The notes: a model not told the origin generated them from the sequence alone. Shown: positions 54,825 through 63,571, numbered from the stretch's first letter. The stretch: 64,000 nucleotides of DNA from Lacibacter sp. H375 (GCF_037892425.1 NZ_JBBKTT010000001.1:1426001-1490000), one strand, 5' to 3'. A program made the numbers and translations.

Positions 54825-55367
54825 ATGATCATTGATATTGTTGTATTGATCGCTATTGCTCTTGCTATAATAAAAGGTTTACGTAGCGGATTAATTGTCG
54901 CTGTGTTTTCAATTATAGCATTTGTAATAGGCCTGGCGGCCGCATTAAAGTTGAGCACAGTCGTGGCAGCATGGTTGGCGGAATCAACAAACATCAATAC
55001 ACAATGGTTGCCATTCATTGCTTTTGCAGCAGTCTTTTTCTTAACTGTATTTGCAATAAGAGCGGTGGCTAAACTCATTGAAAAAGCGGTTGATCTTGCG
55101 TGGATGGGTTGGGCAAATAAGCTGGGTGGTGTTTTAGGCTATGCAGTACTCTACTTGTTAATATTAAGTGTTTTATTTTTCTATGCTGAAAAAATGAATT
55201 TAATAACAGAGGAAACTATTGCAGCTTCCCGAACATATGAATTTATTCAGCCATTGGGGCCAAAAGTGATCAATGCAATTGGTATTGTATTGCCCATTTT
55301 CAGTAATATGTTTTCGCAGTTAGAAGACTTCTTTGAGAAGCTGGGCACACAAATGAAGCGGCAATAA
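54825..55367 (+). CDS. CvpA family membrane protein
   Basis: A 180-residue inner-membrane protein with four hydrophobic segments (about 2-18, 24-42, 63-84 and 98-120). IDIVVLIAIALAIIKGLRSGLIVAVFSI at the start and the GW.NKLGGVLGYAV-like WMGWANKLGGVLGYAVLYLL region are typical of CvpA proteins, first linked to colicin V production. It starts 1 bp after the previous gene's stop, so translation is coupled. Confidence 0.88.
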   Translation: MIIDIVVLIAIALAIIKGLRSGLIVAVFSIIAFVIGLAAALKLSTVVAAWLAESTNINTQWLPFIAFAAVFFLTVFAIRAVAKLIEKAVDLAWMGWANKLGGVLGYAVLYLLILSVLFFYAEKMNLITEETIAASRTYEFIQPLGPKVINAIGIVLPIFSNMFSQLEDFFEKLGTQMKRQ

Positions 55368-55446
55368 CGGCAATCTGCAACTGAATTACAATTTTTCACA
55401 CAAATCAACTATTTTAGCAATTAACAACTGTTATTTGCTGCCAGTA

Positions 55447-56220
55447 ATGAACTACGAAATAATACAGGAAGGAAAGTTTAAGTATATCGAAGTGGGTGAA
55501 GGCGAACCCCTCATGCTGTTGCATGGGTTGTTTGGTGCATTAAGTAACTTTAAAGATCTGCTTGATTATTTCAGCAAACGCAATAGAGTGGTTGTACCAA
55601 TGTTGCCTTTGTTTGAACTTGATCTGTTGCATACAACAGTTGGCGGATTAGAAAAACATGTTCAGAAGTTCATTGAATTTAAAGGATACAAGAACATACA
55701 CATGCTTGGCAACTCATTGGGTGGCCATGTAGCATTAGTACATGTGTTGAAACATCCGGAACACATCAAATCACTCATTCTTACCGGCAGTTCAGGATTG
55801 TTTGAGAACGGAATGGGTGATACATATCCTAAGCGTGGAGATTATGAGTACATCCGCAAAAAAACGGAAGTAACGTTTTACGATCCCGCAATGGCAACAA
55901 AAGAATTGGTTGATGAAGTATACGACATCGTAAATCAACGGTTGAAAGTAATTAAGGTAATTGCCCTGGCAAAAAGCGCCATTCGCAATAACCTTGGCGA
56001 TGAATTGAAGGAAATAAAAACCCCAACCCTTCTAATTTGGGGAAATAACGACACAATTACACCACCGTTTGTAGGAAAAGAATTCAATAAGCTCATTCCA
56101 AATTCAGAACTGCATTTTATTGATAAATGTGGTCATGCGCCGATGATGGAACGACCGGATGAGTTTAACGAAATATTAAATGGGTTTCTTACCAAGTTAA
56201 ATGCCCCGGTACCCGTCTAA
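55447..56220 (+). CDS. Alpha/beta hydrolase
   Basis: A 257-residue hydrolase. The oxyanion motif LLHGLFGALSNF is near residue 23, the nucleophile in LGNSLGGHVALV near 92 (GxSxG), the acid in IWGNNDTITPP near 195, and the His in DKCGHAPMMERP near 228. Substrate unknown. The start at 55447 was chosen because the protein opens directly into the fold; a TATTTTAG octamer lies at 55410-55417. The next gene starts 11 bp after it. Confidence 0.88.
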   Translation: MNYEIIQEGKFKYIEVGEGEPLMLLHGLFGALSNFKDLLDYFSKRNRVVVPMLPLFELDLLHTTVGGLEKHVQKFIEFKGYKNIHMLGNSLGGHVALVHVLKHPEHIKSLILTGSSGLFENGMGDTYPKRGDYEYIRKKTEVTFYDPAMATKELVDEVYDIVNQRLKVIKVIALAKSAIRNNLGDELKEIKTPTLLIWGNNDTITPPFVGKEFNKLIPNSELHFIDKCGHAPMMERPDEFNEILNGFLTKLNAPVPV

Positions 56221-56231
56221 GCAGAAAGAAT

Positions 56232-56897
56232 ATGACAATGACAGCAGCCGAACTTATATCAAATCACATACCCACACTTCAAACCACAGATACGGTTCGG
56301 CAGGCTTTGGATTGGATGAGCGAAAACAGAACTTCTGAGCTTCCGGTAGTAAATGATCAAAAGTATGTTGGGCTTGTTTACGAAGATGATATTGAAGAGG
56401 AAGATGAAGCTTCCAGCATAGAGCCGTTTCTTCATAATGGCAAACCTGTTAATATCAATCCAGCCGATTTTTTTCTTGTTCCATTAAAAATTATGCATCA
56501 GCAAAAGCTGAGTCTTCTACCCGTTGTAAAAGAAGATGGTGAATTGATGGGTATCATTACACGGGAAGATCTGTTGCAGGCAGCATCGCATTACAATGCA
56601 GCGGCTATTCCGGGGGGTATTGTTATTTTACAAATGCAGCCAAACAGTTTTTACATTTCTGAAATTGGCCGGATTGTTGAATCTAATAACGCAAAGATCA
56701 TTCATCTTAACACCTGGACCGATAGTTCAACTGGTGAATTGATGGTGGCTATTAAAGTAAACAAGAACGACATACAAGATATACTTTCTTCGTTTGAACG
56801 TTACGAATACAATGTGATCCAGTATTTTGGCGAAAACCTTTCAGAAGAAGAGTTGCGCCTGAATTACGATCATCTCATGAACTATCTTAACATATAG
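56232..56897 (+). CDS. CBS domain protein with ACT-like C-terminus
   Basis: A 221-residue soluble protein. Two CBS motifs lie at about 5-65 and 80-130 (TVRQALDWMSENRTSELPVVND, and SLLPVVKEDGELMGIITREDLLQ), which bind adenine nucleotides. The C-terminal 85 residues (GGIVILQMQPNSFYISEIGRIVESNNAKIIHLNTW) look like an ACT-type regulatory domain. It lies in a co-directional run upstream of nadK. Function unknown. Confidence 0.87.
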   Translation: MTMTAAELISNHIPTLQTTDTVRQALDWMSENRTSELPVVNDQKYVGLVYEDDIEEEDEASSIEPFLHNGKPVNINPADFFLVPLKIMHQQKLSLLPVVKEDGELMGIITREDLLQAASHYNAAAIPGGIVILQMQPNSFYISEIGRIVESNNAKIIHLNTWTDSSTGELMVAIKVNKNDIQDILSSFERYEYNVIQYFGENLSEEELRLNYDHLMNYLNI

Positions 56898-56970
56898 TTA
56901 CTACATCTAACCTGTTTTTTTCTACCTGAATCAAGTACATTTAAAATCTGTCTTTGACGGAAAACTAATT

Positions 56971-58464
56971 ATGCTGCCAAAAAGGGTTCATAGTATTTGT
57001 CTGCTTGTTCTACTGCAGTTCGTTGTAGGGCAGATTTATGCACAACCCTCAGTTGCTATTCAAACAGCAAAAGAAAACTTGCGAAAAGTTATAAGTCAGC
57101 TTCCTGATTCCGTAGAGTTTATTGTGCGTTCTGTTACGGTAACTGGTCATAAAAAAACAAAAGATTATATCATCTTACGTGAAGTGCCGTTCAGCCAGGG
57201 ATCAAAAATGTTCAAGAGCCAAATGGAAGAACTGATCGATCAGGCTAGGTTGAATGTTTCTAATACACAACTGTTTCTTGAAGTAATACCTAAGATAAAT
57301 GCATGGGATGAAAAGTATGTAGATATTCTGTTTGAAGTAAAAGAGCGTTGGTATTTATTTCCCTTCCCTTATTTTAAATTAGTTGATCGTAATGTGAATC
57401 AATGGCTCACCGAACAAAACAGGAGTCTTGAACGTGTGAACTATGGATTGAAACTAAACTGGGATAATGTTTCCGGAAGAAGAGACAAACTCAACTTTAA
57501 TTTTGTTAACGGTTACACACGTGAATATTCCATTTTTTATGAACAACCATATGCTGATAAAAAACTGGAGAGAGGTTTTTTAGGCAGCATTTACTATAAA
57601 CAGTCGAGGCAAATGGCCTATGCAACAGACAGCAATAAACAAGCTTTCTTCCCTGCAAATAATGGACAAATCAATGAGTTCGTTCGAACGACTTTTAAAA
57701 TGGAAGCTGGTTTCACTGTGAGGAAAGGTGTAAATCATCGTCATACTTTTCGTCTTAGTTATGCAAAGGAATCGGTCCCTGATACCATCAGCAAGTTGAT
57801 CGCTGCAAATTCACTCAAAGGATACCTTCCTTATTTTAATGAGAACAGATCGAAGCAAGAGTTTGGTGAGTTTGTGTATTCGTATCAATATTACAACGCC
57901 AATAATATTGTATACCCATGGAAGGGGTTTCTTTTCAACGGTTCATTTATGCAAAGAGGTTTAGGTGCAAAAGGAATGAACCTATGGCAGTTTTCCGGTA
58001 AAGCAGGCAAGTTTTTTCAGTTAAATAAAAAAACTTCTGTTTCTGCTGTTGGATATTATATGGTGAAAGTGCCATTCAAACAACCAATGTATAATATTGC
58101 TGCATTAGGGTATGGCGATTGGTTTTTGCGTGGGCTTGAGTATTATGTTATAGATGGGGTACAGGCTGGTATTCTGAAAGGAACAATAAGGCAGGAAGTG
58201 CTGAATTTAAATGTGCCCACATTCCTCGTCAAAAACGAGAAGTATAAAAAAATACCGTTCAAAATCATTGCAAAGGTTTATGGGGATATTGGTGCAAGCC
58301 ATTTGCCAGCTTATACAAACAGCATACTCAACAATCGTTTCCTGTATACTTATGGAGCAGGTATTGATGTGTTAAGCTACTACGATTTTATAGCACGCAT
58401 TGAATATTCATTTAACCAATTGGGTGAAAAGGGATTATTTTTACATGTACGCAGAGATTTTTGA
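56971..58464 (+). CDS. Single-POTRA Omp85/BamA-like outer membrane protein
   Basis: A 497-residue exported protein with a signal peptide (residues 1-24). One POTRA-like domain (about 48-130: FIVRSVTVTGHKKTKDYIILREVPF and VDILFEVKERWYLFPFPYF) precedes a C-terminal barrel of strands ending in VRRDF with a terminal aromatic residue. The family includes BamA and TamA, but this protein is far too short to be BamA, which has five POTRA domains. It probably inserts or exports another outer-membrane component. Confidence 0.87.
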   Translation: MLPKRVHSICLLVLLQFVVGQIYAQPSVAIQTAKENLRKVISQLPDSVEFIVRSVTVTGHKKTKDYIILREVPFSQGSKMFKSQMEELIDQARLNVSNTQLFLEVIPKINAWDEKYVDILFEVKERWYLFPFPYFKLVDRNVNQWLTEQNRSLERVNYGLKLNWDNVSGRRDKLNFNFVNGYTREYSIFYEQPYADKKLERGFLGSIYYKQSRQMAYATDSNKQAFFPANNGQINEFVRTTFKMEAGFTVRKGVNHRHTFRLSYAKESVPDTISKLIAANSLKGYLPYFNENRSKQEFGEFVYSYQYYNANNIVYPWKGFLFNGSFMQRGLGAKGMNLWQFSGKAGKFFQLNKKTSVSAVGYYMVKVPFKQPMYNIAALGYGDWFLRGLEYYVIDGVQAGILKGTIRQEVLNLNVPTFLVKNEKYKKIPFKIIAKVYGDIGASHLPAYTNSILNNRFLYTYGAGIDVLSYYDFIARIEYSFNQLGEKGLFLHVRRDF

Positions 58465-58546
58465 TGATCACCTGCAGTCTTTGAATACAAAACAATTTTA
58501 AAGCTATTGTAACTGTTTCCAGTCAGGCAATAACAACTAAATACAC

Positions 58547-58636
58547 ATGAAGTTTCCTAAAAAAATCAGTGAGTTGGTTCGTGGTGAAGTCTATGATATT
58601 TTTTTTGAAACGACCCTGTGGCCAAAATCAAATTAA
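58547..58636 (+). CDS. Possible 29-residue small protein
   Basis: An ATG opens a 29-codon frame ending 9 bp before the nadK start codon. It codes for a basic N-terminus (MKFPKKISELVRGEVYDIFF), then ETTLWPKSN. Both this ATG and the nadK ATG are preceded by ACAC (AATACAC here, TAAACAC at nadK), which supports translation in a small way. No family is recognised, and it could be chance in a 181 bp gap. Confidence 0.4.
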   Translation: MKFPKKISELVRGEVYDIFFETTLWPKSN

Positions 58637-58645
58637 ATTAAACAC

Positions 58646-59524
58646 ATGAAAGTAGCTATCTACAGCCGGGTGTTTGAATCTGACCAGAAAGAAGATATTC
58701 AACGTTTATTAAAAGAATTGCAGGCGAATAATATCCGTGCATATGTGTACAGGGGTTTTTATGAGCAGATAAAAGAGCAAATTCATTTTGATGAAGAACC
58801 ACCGATCTTTCATTCGTCTGAAGAGCTGGATGATACATTCGAATGCATGATCAGCCTTGGTGGCGATGGTACATTACTCGACACCGTTACTATGGTGAGA
58901 GAGTTGCCTATCCCATTGCTTGGTATCAACTTTGGAAGGCTTGGTTTTTTAGCAAGCATCGGTAGGGAAGAAGTTGAAACGGTGGTGGCTTCATTAAAAA
59001 ACCATACATATGTGGAAGATGAACGTACGCTGATTCATCTCGACAGCAACATGCCACTCTTTGGCGATACACCATACGCTCTCAATGAATTTGCTATCCA
59101 CAAGCTCGATACATCTTCAATGATCAAAATACACGCTTATCTCAATGGCGAGTTTTTGAACAGTTACTGGGCCGATGGATTAATTGTAGCTACGCCAACC
59201 GGCTCAACCGGTTATTCATTAAGCTGTAATGGTCCTGTTGTTTTTCCTGATTCAGGAAGTTTTGTAATAACACCCGTTGCGCCTCATAACCTTAACGTTC
59301 GCCCCATTGTTGTGCCCGATAACAACATCATTTCCTTTGAAATTGAAGGCCGGGCCGATAGTTTTTTGTGTACCCTCGATTCAAGAAAAGAGATCGTTCA
59401 CAAAACCATACAACTGGCGGTGAAAAAAGAAGAGTTTACTGTAAGCCTTATCCGCTTAAATGAAAACAACTTCCTGCAAACTTTGCGCAATAAACTCTCA
59501 TGGGGCCTCGATCGCAGAAACTAA
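58646..59524 (+). CDS. nadK: NAD kinase
   Basis: NadK phosphorylates NAD to NADP. The 292-residue protein has the GGDGT motif near residue 72, FGRLGFLA near 93, the ALNEFAIHK segment near 147 and TPTGSTGYSLSCNGP near 188, all standard. The cytoplasmic enzyme is essential in most bacteria. It follows the Omp85-like gene and precedes a DUF6089 gene. Confidence 0.95.
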   Translation: MKVAIYSRVFESDQKEDIQRLLKELQANNIRAYVYRGFYEQIKEQIHFDEEPPIFHSSEELDDTFECMISLGGDGTLLDTVTMVRELPIPLLGINFGRLGFLASIGREEVETVVASLKNHTYVEDERTLIHLDSNMPLFGDTPYALNEFAIHKLDTSSMIKIHAYLNGEFLNSYWADGLIVATPTGSTGYSLSCNGPVVFPDSGSFVITPVAPHNLNVRPIVVPDNNIISFEIEGRADSFLCTLDSRKEIVHKTIQLAVKKEEFTVSLIRLNENNFLQTLRNKLSWGLDRRN

Positions 59525-59597
59525 ATACATCAAATAAGCCGGGGATATATGAAAACCCTGATATTTGCGTTATTACTTTTTTTGAGAACTGATGCTA

Positions 59598-60440
59598 ATG
59601 AAAACATTGCTTTTTACCCTTTTTCTGCTCTCTTTGTGTGTTGCCCCTTTCGTTGTTCGTGCCCAGTATGATGGCTACAAGCATGAAGGGGAGTTTGGTG
59701 TTCAGCTTGGTGCTGCCCATTATTTCGGCGACCTAAATCCCGACAAAAAACTCAATCGTCCCAAACTTGCAGGGGGTGTTTTCTTCCGCAAACAGATAAA
59801 TAATTATGTAGCTGTACGCATAGGTGTCAATTTTGCTCAATTAGGATATAGCGACATTTATGAAAAGAAGAATGAGTTCCGCATGCGTCGTAACCTTAGC
59901 TTTAATACCAATGTGTGGGAACTTATGTTACAGGGCGATTTTAATTTCTTCCGATTTAACCCAACAAACCCTGGCGAACGATTTACTCCCTACATCACAT
60001 TCGGAGCTGGCGTGTTCAATTTCGATCCATATGCGTATTTGAATGATACCAAATATTTCCTTCGTCCATTAGGAACTGAAGGGCAAGGATCTGCTGCCTA
60101 TCCTAACCGTAAACTTTATTCAACTACTGCTTTTGCCTTTCCGGTTGGTGTAGGTGTAAAGTTTGCACTCACAGATAGAACGAATCTCAACTTCGAAATT
60201 GCACACCGGTTTACCACAACTGATTTTATTGATGATGTTTCCGGAACATATGCTGGTCTTGCTACATTTCCGGTTGGTTCACCTGCCTCTTTTTTACAGG
60301 ACAGAAGTTATGAAACAGGAACGCCTATTGGAGTTGCTGGCACTCAACGTGGGTTTAGCGGCCCACGTGATCAATATATAATGGCAACAGTAGGAATCAC
60401 GTTCAGCATAACTTCTTATAAGTGCCCTACAGCAAATTAA
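59598..60440 (+). CDS. DUF6089 family outer membrane beta-barrel protein
   Basis: A 280-residue protein with a signal peptide (residues 1-21, ending in VRAQ). HEGEFGVQLGAAHYFGDLNPDKKLNRPKLAGGVFFRKQINNYVAVRIGVNFAQLGYSD, then RFTPYITFGAGVFNFDPYAYL and FLRPLGTEGQG, matches DUF6089. In many relatives it sits between nadK and uppS-bamA; those are absent here. The start may also be the ATG 6 bp upstream. Function unknown. Confidence 0.87.
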   Translation: MKTLLFTLFLLSLCVAPFVVRAQYDGYKHEGEFGVQLGAAHYFGDLNPDKKLNRPKLAGGVFFRKQINNYVAVRIGVNFAQLGYSDIYEKKNEFRMRRNLSFNTNVWELMLQGDFNFFRFNPTNPGERFTPYITFGAGVFNFDPYAYLNDTKYFLRPLGTEGQGSAAYPNRKLYSTTAFAFPVGVGVKFALTDRTNLNFEIAHRFTTTDFIDDVSGTYAGLATFPVGSPASFLQDRSYETGTPIGVAGTQRGFSGPRDQYIMATVGITFSITSYKCPTAN

Positions 60441-60455
60441 ATTTTTCTTCTTTTA

Positions 60456-61334
60456 TTATAAGCGTATGCGGTAAATAGCTGAAACTCGAAACAGCACGTT
60501 GTCGTTTATCTTTTCTTCATAAACATATTGCTTAATCTTTCCGCTGTTACCCAATCTTATCCGGCGAAACAAACTATGCCCGGCTTCAATATTTAGTACC
60601 AGTTTTTTGGTGAAATAGAAATCGGAAAAAAGGCTGAGCTGGTTATCATTAAACTGAATATACTTTCCGTTAAATAACTGGTAACTGTTATTCACCGCTT
60701 TAAATGTAAGGCCGGCGAACCAACTTTTTTTCAACTTTTTTTCAATGAAGAATGAACCTGGTAATGCACCCCATATTTGTAGTGTGCTGTCGATTTTATA
60801 TTCCAATCCTGCTATGGGCATAAAGAAATTGCCGAACGCTTCACGGTTATAATACAACCCCGCTTTTAATGTGAGTTTTGGGTTTACTTTATAGTTCAAA
60901 ACAGCAAATCCTCCTGCCTGAAACGAACCCGGTAAACTTATTTTCTCAGCATTATTCCGCAGGATCATCGTTGTGTTGAGAAGAAATTTTGAATGCTTTA
61001 TGGGAGTGAGAAGTGTTATTGGAAGCCCGACGCCTGTTGGGAAAAAATGTTCTCTTTCCACGATAAGTGAAGTCTGTTTATTTCTATCAGGAAGATTCAC
61101 CTGCCAGTTTTCAACGTATGGGCTAATGATCAAAGCACCTCCCGTCTTTTTAAACCGGATAGGTAATATCAGCGAAGCGTTGAAATATTCAAAAGAATTT
61201 TTGTGGTTGTTCCTGCGGATGAATCCCTGATCCGGAGATTGAATCGTACGAACATTCAACACATCAATATAAGGTTGCGCATTGGAAGCTGTTACGGTAA
61301 ATACAATGAACAGAAAGAGGAGTGCTTTTCGCAT
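60456..61334 (-). CDS. DUF6268 family outer membrane beta-barrel protein
   Basis: A 292-residue protein with a signal peptide (residues 1-20). KTGGALIISPYVENWQVNLPDRNKQTSLIVEREHFFPTGVGLPITLLTPIKHSKFLLNTTMILRNNAEKISL and VNPKLTLKAGLYYNREAFGNFFMPIAGLEYKIDSTLQIWGALPGSFFIEKKL fit DUF6268. It is antisense to the neighbouring genes and has its own start at 61334. Function unknown. Confidence 0.82.
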   Translation of the reverse strand: MRKALLFLFIVFTVTASNAQPYIDVLNVRTIQSPDQGFIRRNNHKNSFEYFNASLILPIRFKKTGGALIISPYVENWQVNLPDRNKQTSLIVEREHFFPTGVGLPITLLTPIKHSKFLLNTTMILRNNAEKISLPGSFQAGGFAVLNYKVNPKLTLKAGLYYNREAFGNFFMPIAGLEYKIDSTLQIWGALPGSFFIEKKLKKSWFAGLTFKAVNNSYQLFNGKYIQFNDNQLSLFSDFYFTKKLVLNIEAGHSLFRRIRLGNSGKIKQYVYEEKINDNVLFRVSAIYRIRL

Positions 61335-61609
61335 GGGAAAGATTTTTTCTGTTAAAGGATCTGGGTTGAACTTTCTCTTATTAAAGTACAAGATATTTCC
61401 GACGAAAGCGAATAATCCCTGAACATTACAGCTTCATTGATACAAATATGCCTGACACAAGAACCTAAAGCTGGAGACGAATTTGGCGTTTTGAATCTCC
61501 CCAAACCCTTTGTTTCAGGGCATTTCGGAAGCGATGAAAAAAAATGTGCAAAATTTTTACTGTAAATCAATTTGTTACAAAAGTGCTTGTAAAAATACTT
61601 TCCTCTTTC
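61335..61609. other. Gene-free region upstream of the ribosomal genes
   Basis: Non-coding by inspection; the short ORFs in it look like chance. The rplM promoter follows at 61610-61642. I see no other motif in it. Confidence 0.5.
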
Positions 61610-61642
61610 TTTGGCAGATTGCGTTGAGCAGCCCTACCTTTG
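61610..61642 (+). promoter_or_regulatory. Promoter of rplM-rpsI
   Basis: TTTG (61610-61613), a 21 nt spacer and TACCTTTG (61635-61642) match the Bacteroidota consensus. Downstream, CCCG (61646-61649) and CGGG (61660-61663) followed by ATTTTTCT could form a short leader hairpin. Confidence 0.75.
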
Positions 61643-61709
61643 CGACCCGTTCTAAAAAGCGGGATTTTTCTAAAAACTCCACGGGATGGCGTGGAAAAAA
61701 TTAAATACA

Positions 61710-62153
61710 ATGAGTAAACTACATTTCACTACGAAGCATGCGAACGAGGCTACTGTGCAACGTAACTGGTACGTTGTGGACGGCACCAATCAAACCGTTG
61801 GACGCATGAGTTCAAAAATCGCTGCAATCCTTCGTGGTAAGAACAAGGCCTATTACACTCCCCACGTTGACTGTGGTGATTATGTAATCGTAATTAACGC
61901 CGATAAGGTTGTTTTCACTGGTACAAAGATCGACTACAAAGAATACCACAACTTCAGTGGTTACCCGGGTGGTCAGAAAATTGAAATTGCAAAAGACCTT
62001 CTGCGTCGTCGTCCGGAAGTGGTTGTTGAGCGTGCTGTAAAAGGGATGCTTCCTAAAAACCGCCTCGGTCGTAAGATGTACAAGAAGTTGTTTGTATATG
62101 CTGGCGATAAACATTCACACATTGCACAACAACCAAAAGAACTGAAGTTCTAA
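61710..62153 (+). CDS. rplM: 50S ribosomal protein L13
   Basis: A 147-residue ribosomal protein. QRNWYVVDGTNQTVGRMSSKIAAILRGKNKAYYTPHVDCGDYVIVINADKVVFTG and RRRPEVVVERAVKGMLPKNRLGRKMYKKLFVYAGDKHSHIAQQPKEL are diagnostic. The start at 61710 gives the standard N-terminus; the 8-codon upstream extension was rejected. rpsI follows, separated by tandem TTTTCAAA words. Confidence 0.97.
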   Translation: MSKLHFTTKHANEATVQRNWYVVDGTNQTVGRMSSKIAAILRGKNKAYYTPHVDCGDYVIVINADKVVFTGTKIDYKEYHNFSGYPGGQKIEIAKDLLRRRPEVVVERAVKGMLPKNRLGRKMYKKLFVYAGDKHSHIAQQPKELKF

Positions 62154-62156
62154 TCA

Positions 62157-62172
62157 TTTTCAAATTTTCAAA
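62157..62172 (+). repeat. Two tandem TTTTCAAA words before rpsI
   Basis: Two exact adjacent copies of TTTTCAAA lie between rplM and rpsI, ending 10 nt before the rpsI start codon. The same 8-mer occurs three times before tsf at 63676-63699. Confidence 0.8.
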
Positions 62173-62182
62173 CTCCTTATAA

Positions 62183-62572
62183 ATGGAAAAGCAAAAAAAC
62201 GCAGTTGGTCGCCGTAAAGAAGCCATTACCCGTGTGTTTATCAGCAAGGGTACCGGCACAATTACCGTGAACGACAAAAACTACAAAGAATATTTCAGCT
62301 TGGTGTATTTACAAAACCAGGTAGAAGCTCCTTTAAGAACTGTTGAATCATTAGATAAGTTTGATGTAAAAGTTAACGCTAATGGTGGTGGTATTAAAGG
62401 TCAGGCAGAAGCAGTGAAACTGGGTATTGCCCGTGCTTTGCTTGAAGTGAATCCTGAGTATCGCCCTGTATTGAAAGCTGCAGGTTTACTGAAGCGTGAT
62501 CCACGTGGTGTTGAACGTAAGAAATTTGGTCATAAGAAAGCCCGTAGAAGCTACCAGTTCTCTAAACGTTAA
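62183..62572 (+). CDS. rpsI: 30S ribosomal protein S9
   Basis: A 129-residue ribosomal protein. NAVGRRKEAITRVFISKGTGTITVNDKNYKEYF, VKVNANGGGIKGQAEAVKLGIARALLEVNPEYRPVLKAAGLLKRDPRGVERKKFGHKKARRSYQFSKR, with the basic tail ending in SKR that enters the P site, is diagnostic. Confidence 0.97.
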   Translation: MEKQKNAVGRRKEAITRVFISKGTGTITVNDKNYKEYFSLVYLQNQVEAPLRTVESLDKFDVKVNANGGGIKGQAEAVKLGIARALLEVNPEYRPVLKAAGLLKRDPRGVERKKFGHKKARRSYQFSKR

Positions 62573-62590
62573 CAAAACAGCTTCAGGCCC

Positions 62591-62647
62591 ACAGCTTCGA
62601 GCTATGAGTTTTCTTCTCGTAGCTCGCTGCTCAAAGCTCAGAGCTTT
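62591..62647. repeat. AGCT-word palindromes between rpsI and rpsB
   Basis: GAGCTA (62599-62604) pairs with TAGCTC (62620-62625), and AAAGCTC (62633-62639) pairs with GAGCTTT (62641-62647) around one base. The 108 bp gap is made largely of variants of AGCT words (CAGCTTCGAGCTATGAG, CGTAGCTCGCTGCTC). It may form RNA hairpins in the transcript upstream of rpsB. Confidence 0.7.
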
Positions 62648-62680
62648 CAAACTATTACATACAATAACAAAAAGTATACA

Positions 62681-63571
62681 ATGGAAAATAACACTTCATT
62701 ACAACAGCAATTACTCGAAGCGGGTGTACATTTTGGTCACCTGAAGAAGAAGTGGAATCCCAAGATGTTACCTTACATCTTTGCTGAAAAGAAAGGTATT
62801 CACATCATCGACCTCAACAAAACTGTTGAAGGTTTGCAGGAAACTGCAGCAGCTATGAAACAGCTGGCACGCAGCGGTAAAAAGATCATGTTTGTTGCTA
62901 CCAAGAAGCAAGCAAAAGAAATTGTTACTGAGTGCGCACAAAAAGTAAACATGCCGTACGTAACTGACCGTTGGTTAGGTGGTATGTTAACAAACTTCAA
63001 TACTGTTCGTAAGAGCGTAAAGAAAATGCAGAGCATTGAAAAAATGCTGAATGATGGTTCTTTCGACAGCATTACGAAAAAAGAGCGTCTCCAGTTAAGT
63101 CGTGATAAAGAGAAAATGGAAAAAGTATTGGGCGGTATCGCTAACATGAGCCGTGTTCCTGCTGCTTTGTTTTTAGTTGATATTGGTCACGAACATATTG
63201 GTTTGGCTGAAGCAAAGCGTTTAGGCATTACTACATTCGGTTTGGTTGATACAAACTGCGATCCTAATAAAGTAGACTACTTTATTCCGGGTAATGATGA
63301 TGCAACAAAATCAATCGCTATCATCACTCAATTCCTCACTGCAGCAATTGCAGAAGGTTTAGCTGAGCGCCAGGTTGAAAAAGAAGAAGACGAAACTGAA
63401 GAAGTAGAAGATAAAGGTGCTAAGTTCGACGAAGGTGAAGAAGGCGGTCGTGACAGAGGTGGACGTGGTGGTCGTGGTCCTGGTCGTGGTCCTGGTGGTA
63501 ACGCCGGCGGTCCTGGTGGAGCTCCTAAGCGTCGTGTACCAAGCACACAGAAGCGTACTTCAACCAGATAA
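62681..63571 (+). CDS. rpsB: 30S ribosomal protein S2 with acidic-RGG tail
   Basis: A 296-residue S2. LEAGVHFGHLKKKWNPKMLPYIFAEKKGIHIIDLNKTVEGL near residue 10, MPYVTDRWLGGMLTNFNTVRKSVKKM near 90 and DTNCDPNKVDYFIPGNDDATKSI near 190 are diagnostic. The C-terminus after about 225 adds an acidic segment (KEEDETEEVEDKGAKFDEGEEGG) and then a Gly/Arg-rich part (RGGRGGRGPGRGPGG). Bacteroidota S2 proteins often carry such extensions, which are not needed for the core. Confidence 0.96.
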   Translation: MENNTSLQQQLLEAGVHFGHLKKKWNPKMLPYIFAEKKGIHIIDLNKTVEGLQETAAAMKQLARSGKKIMFVATKKQAKEIVTECAQKVNMPYVTDRWLGGMLTNFNTVRKSVKKMQSIEKMLNDGSFDSITKKERLQLSRDKEKMEKVLGGIANMSRVPAALFLVDIGHEHIGLAEAKRLGITTFGLVDTNCDPNKVDYFIPGNDDATKSIAIITQFLTAAIAEGLAERQVEKEEDETEEVEDKGAKFDEGEEGGRDRGGRGGRGPGRGPGGNAGGPGGAPKRRVPSTQKRTSTR

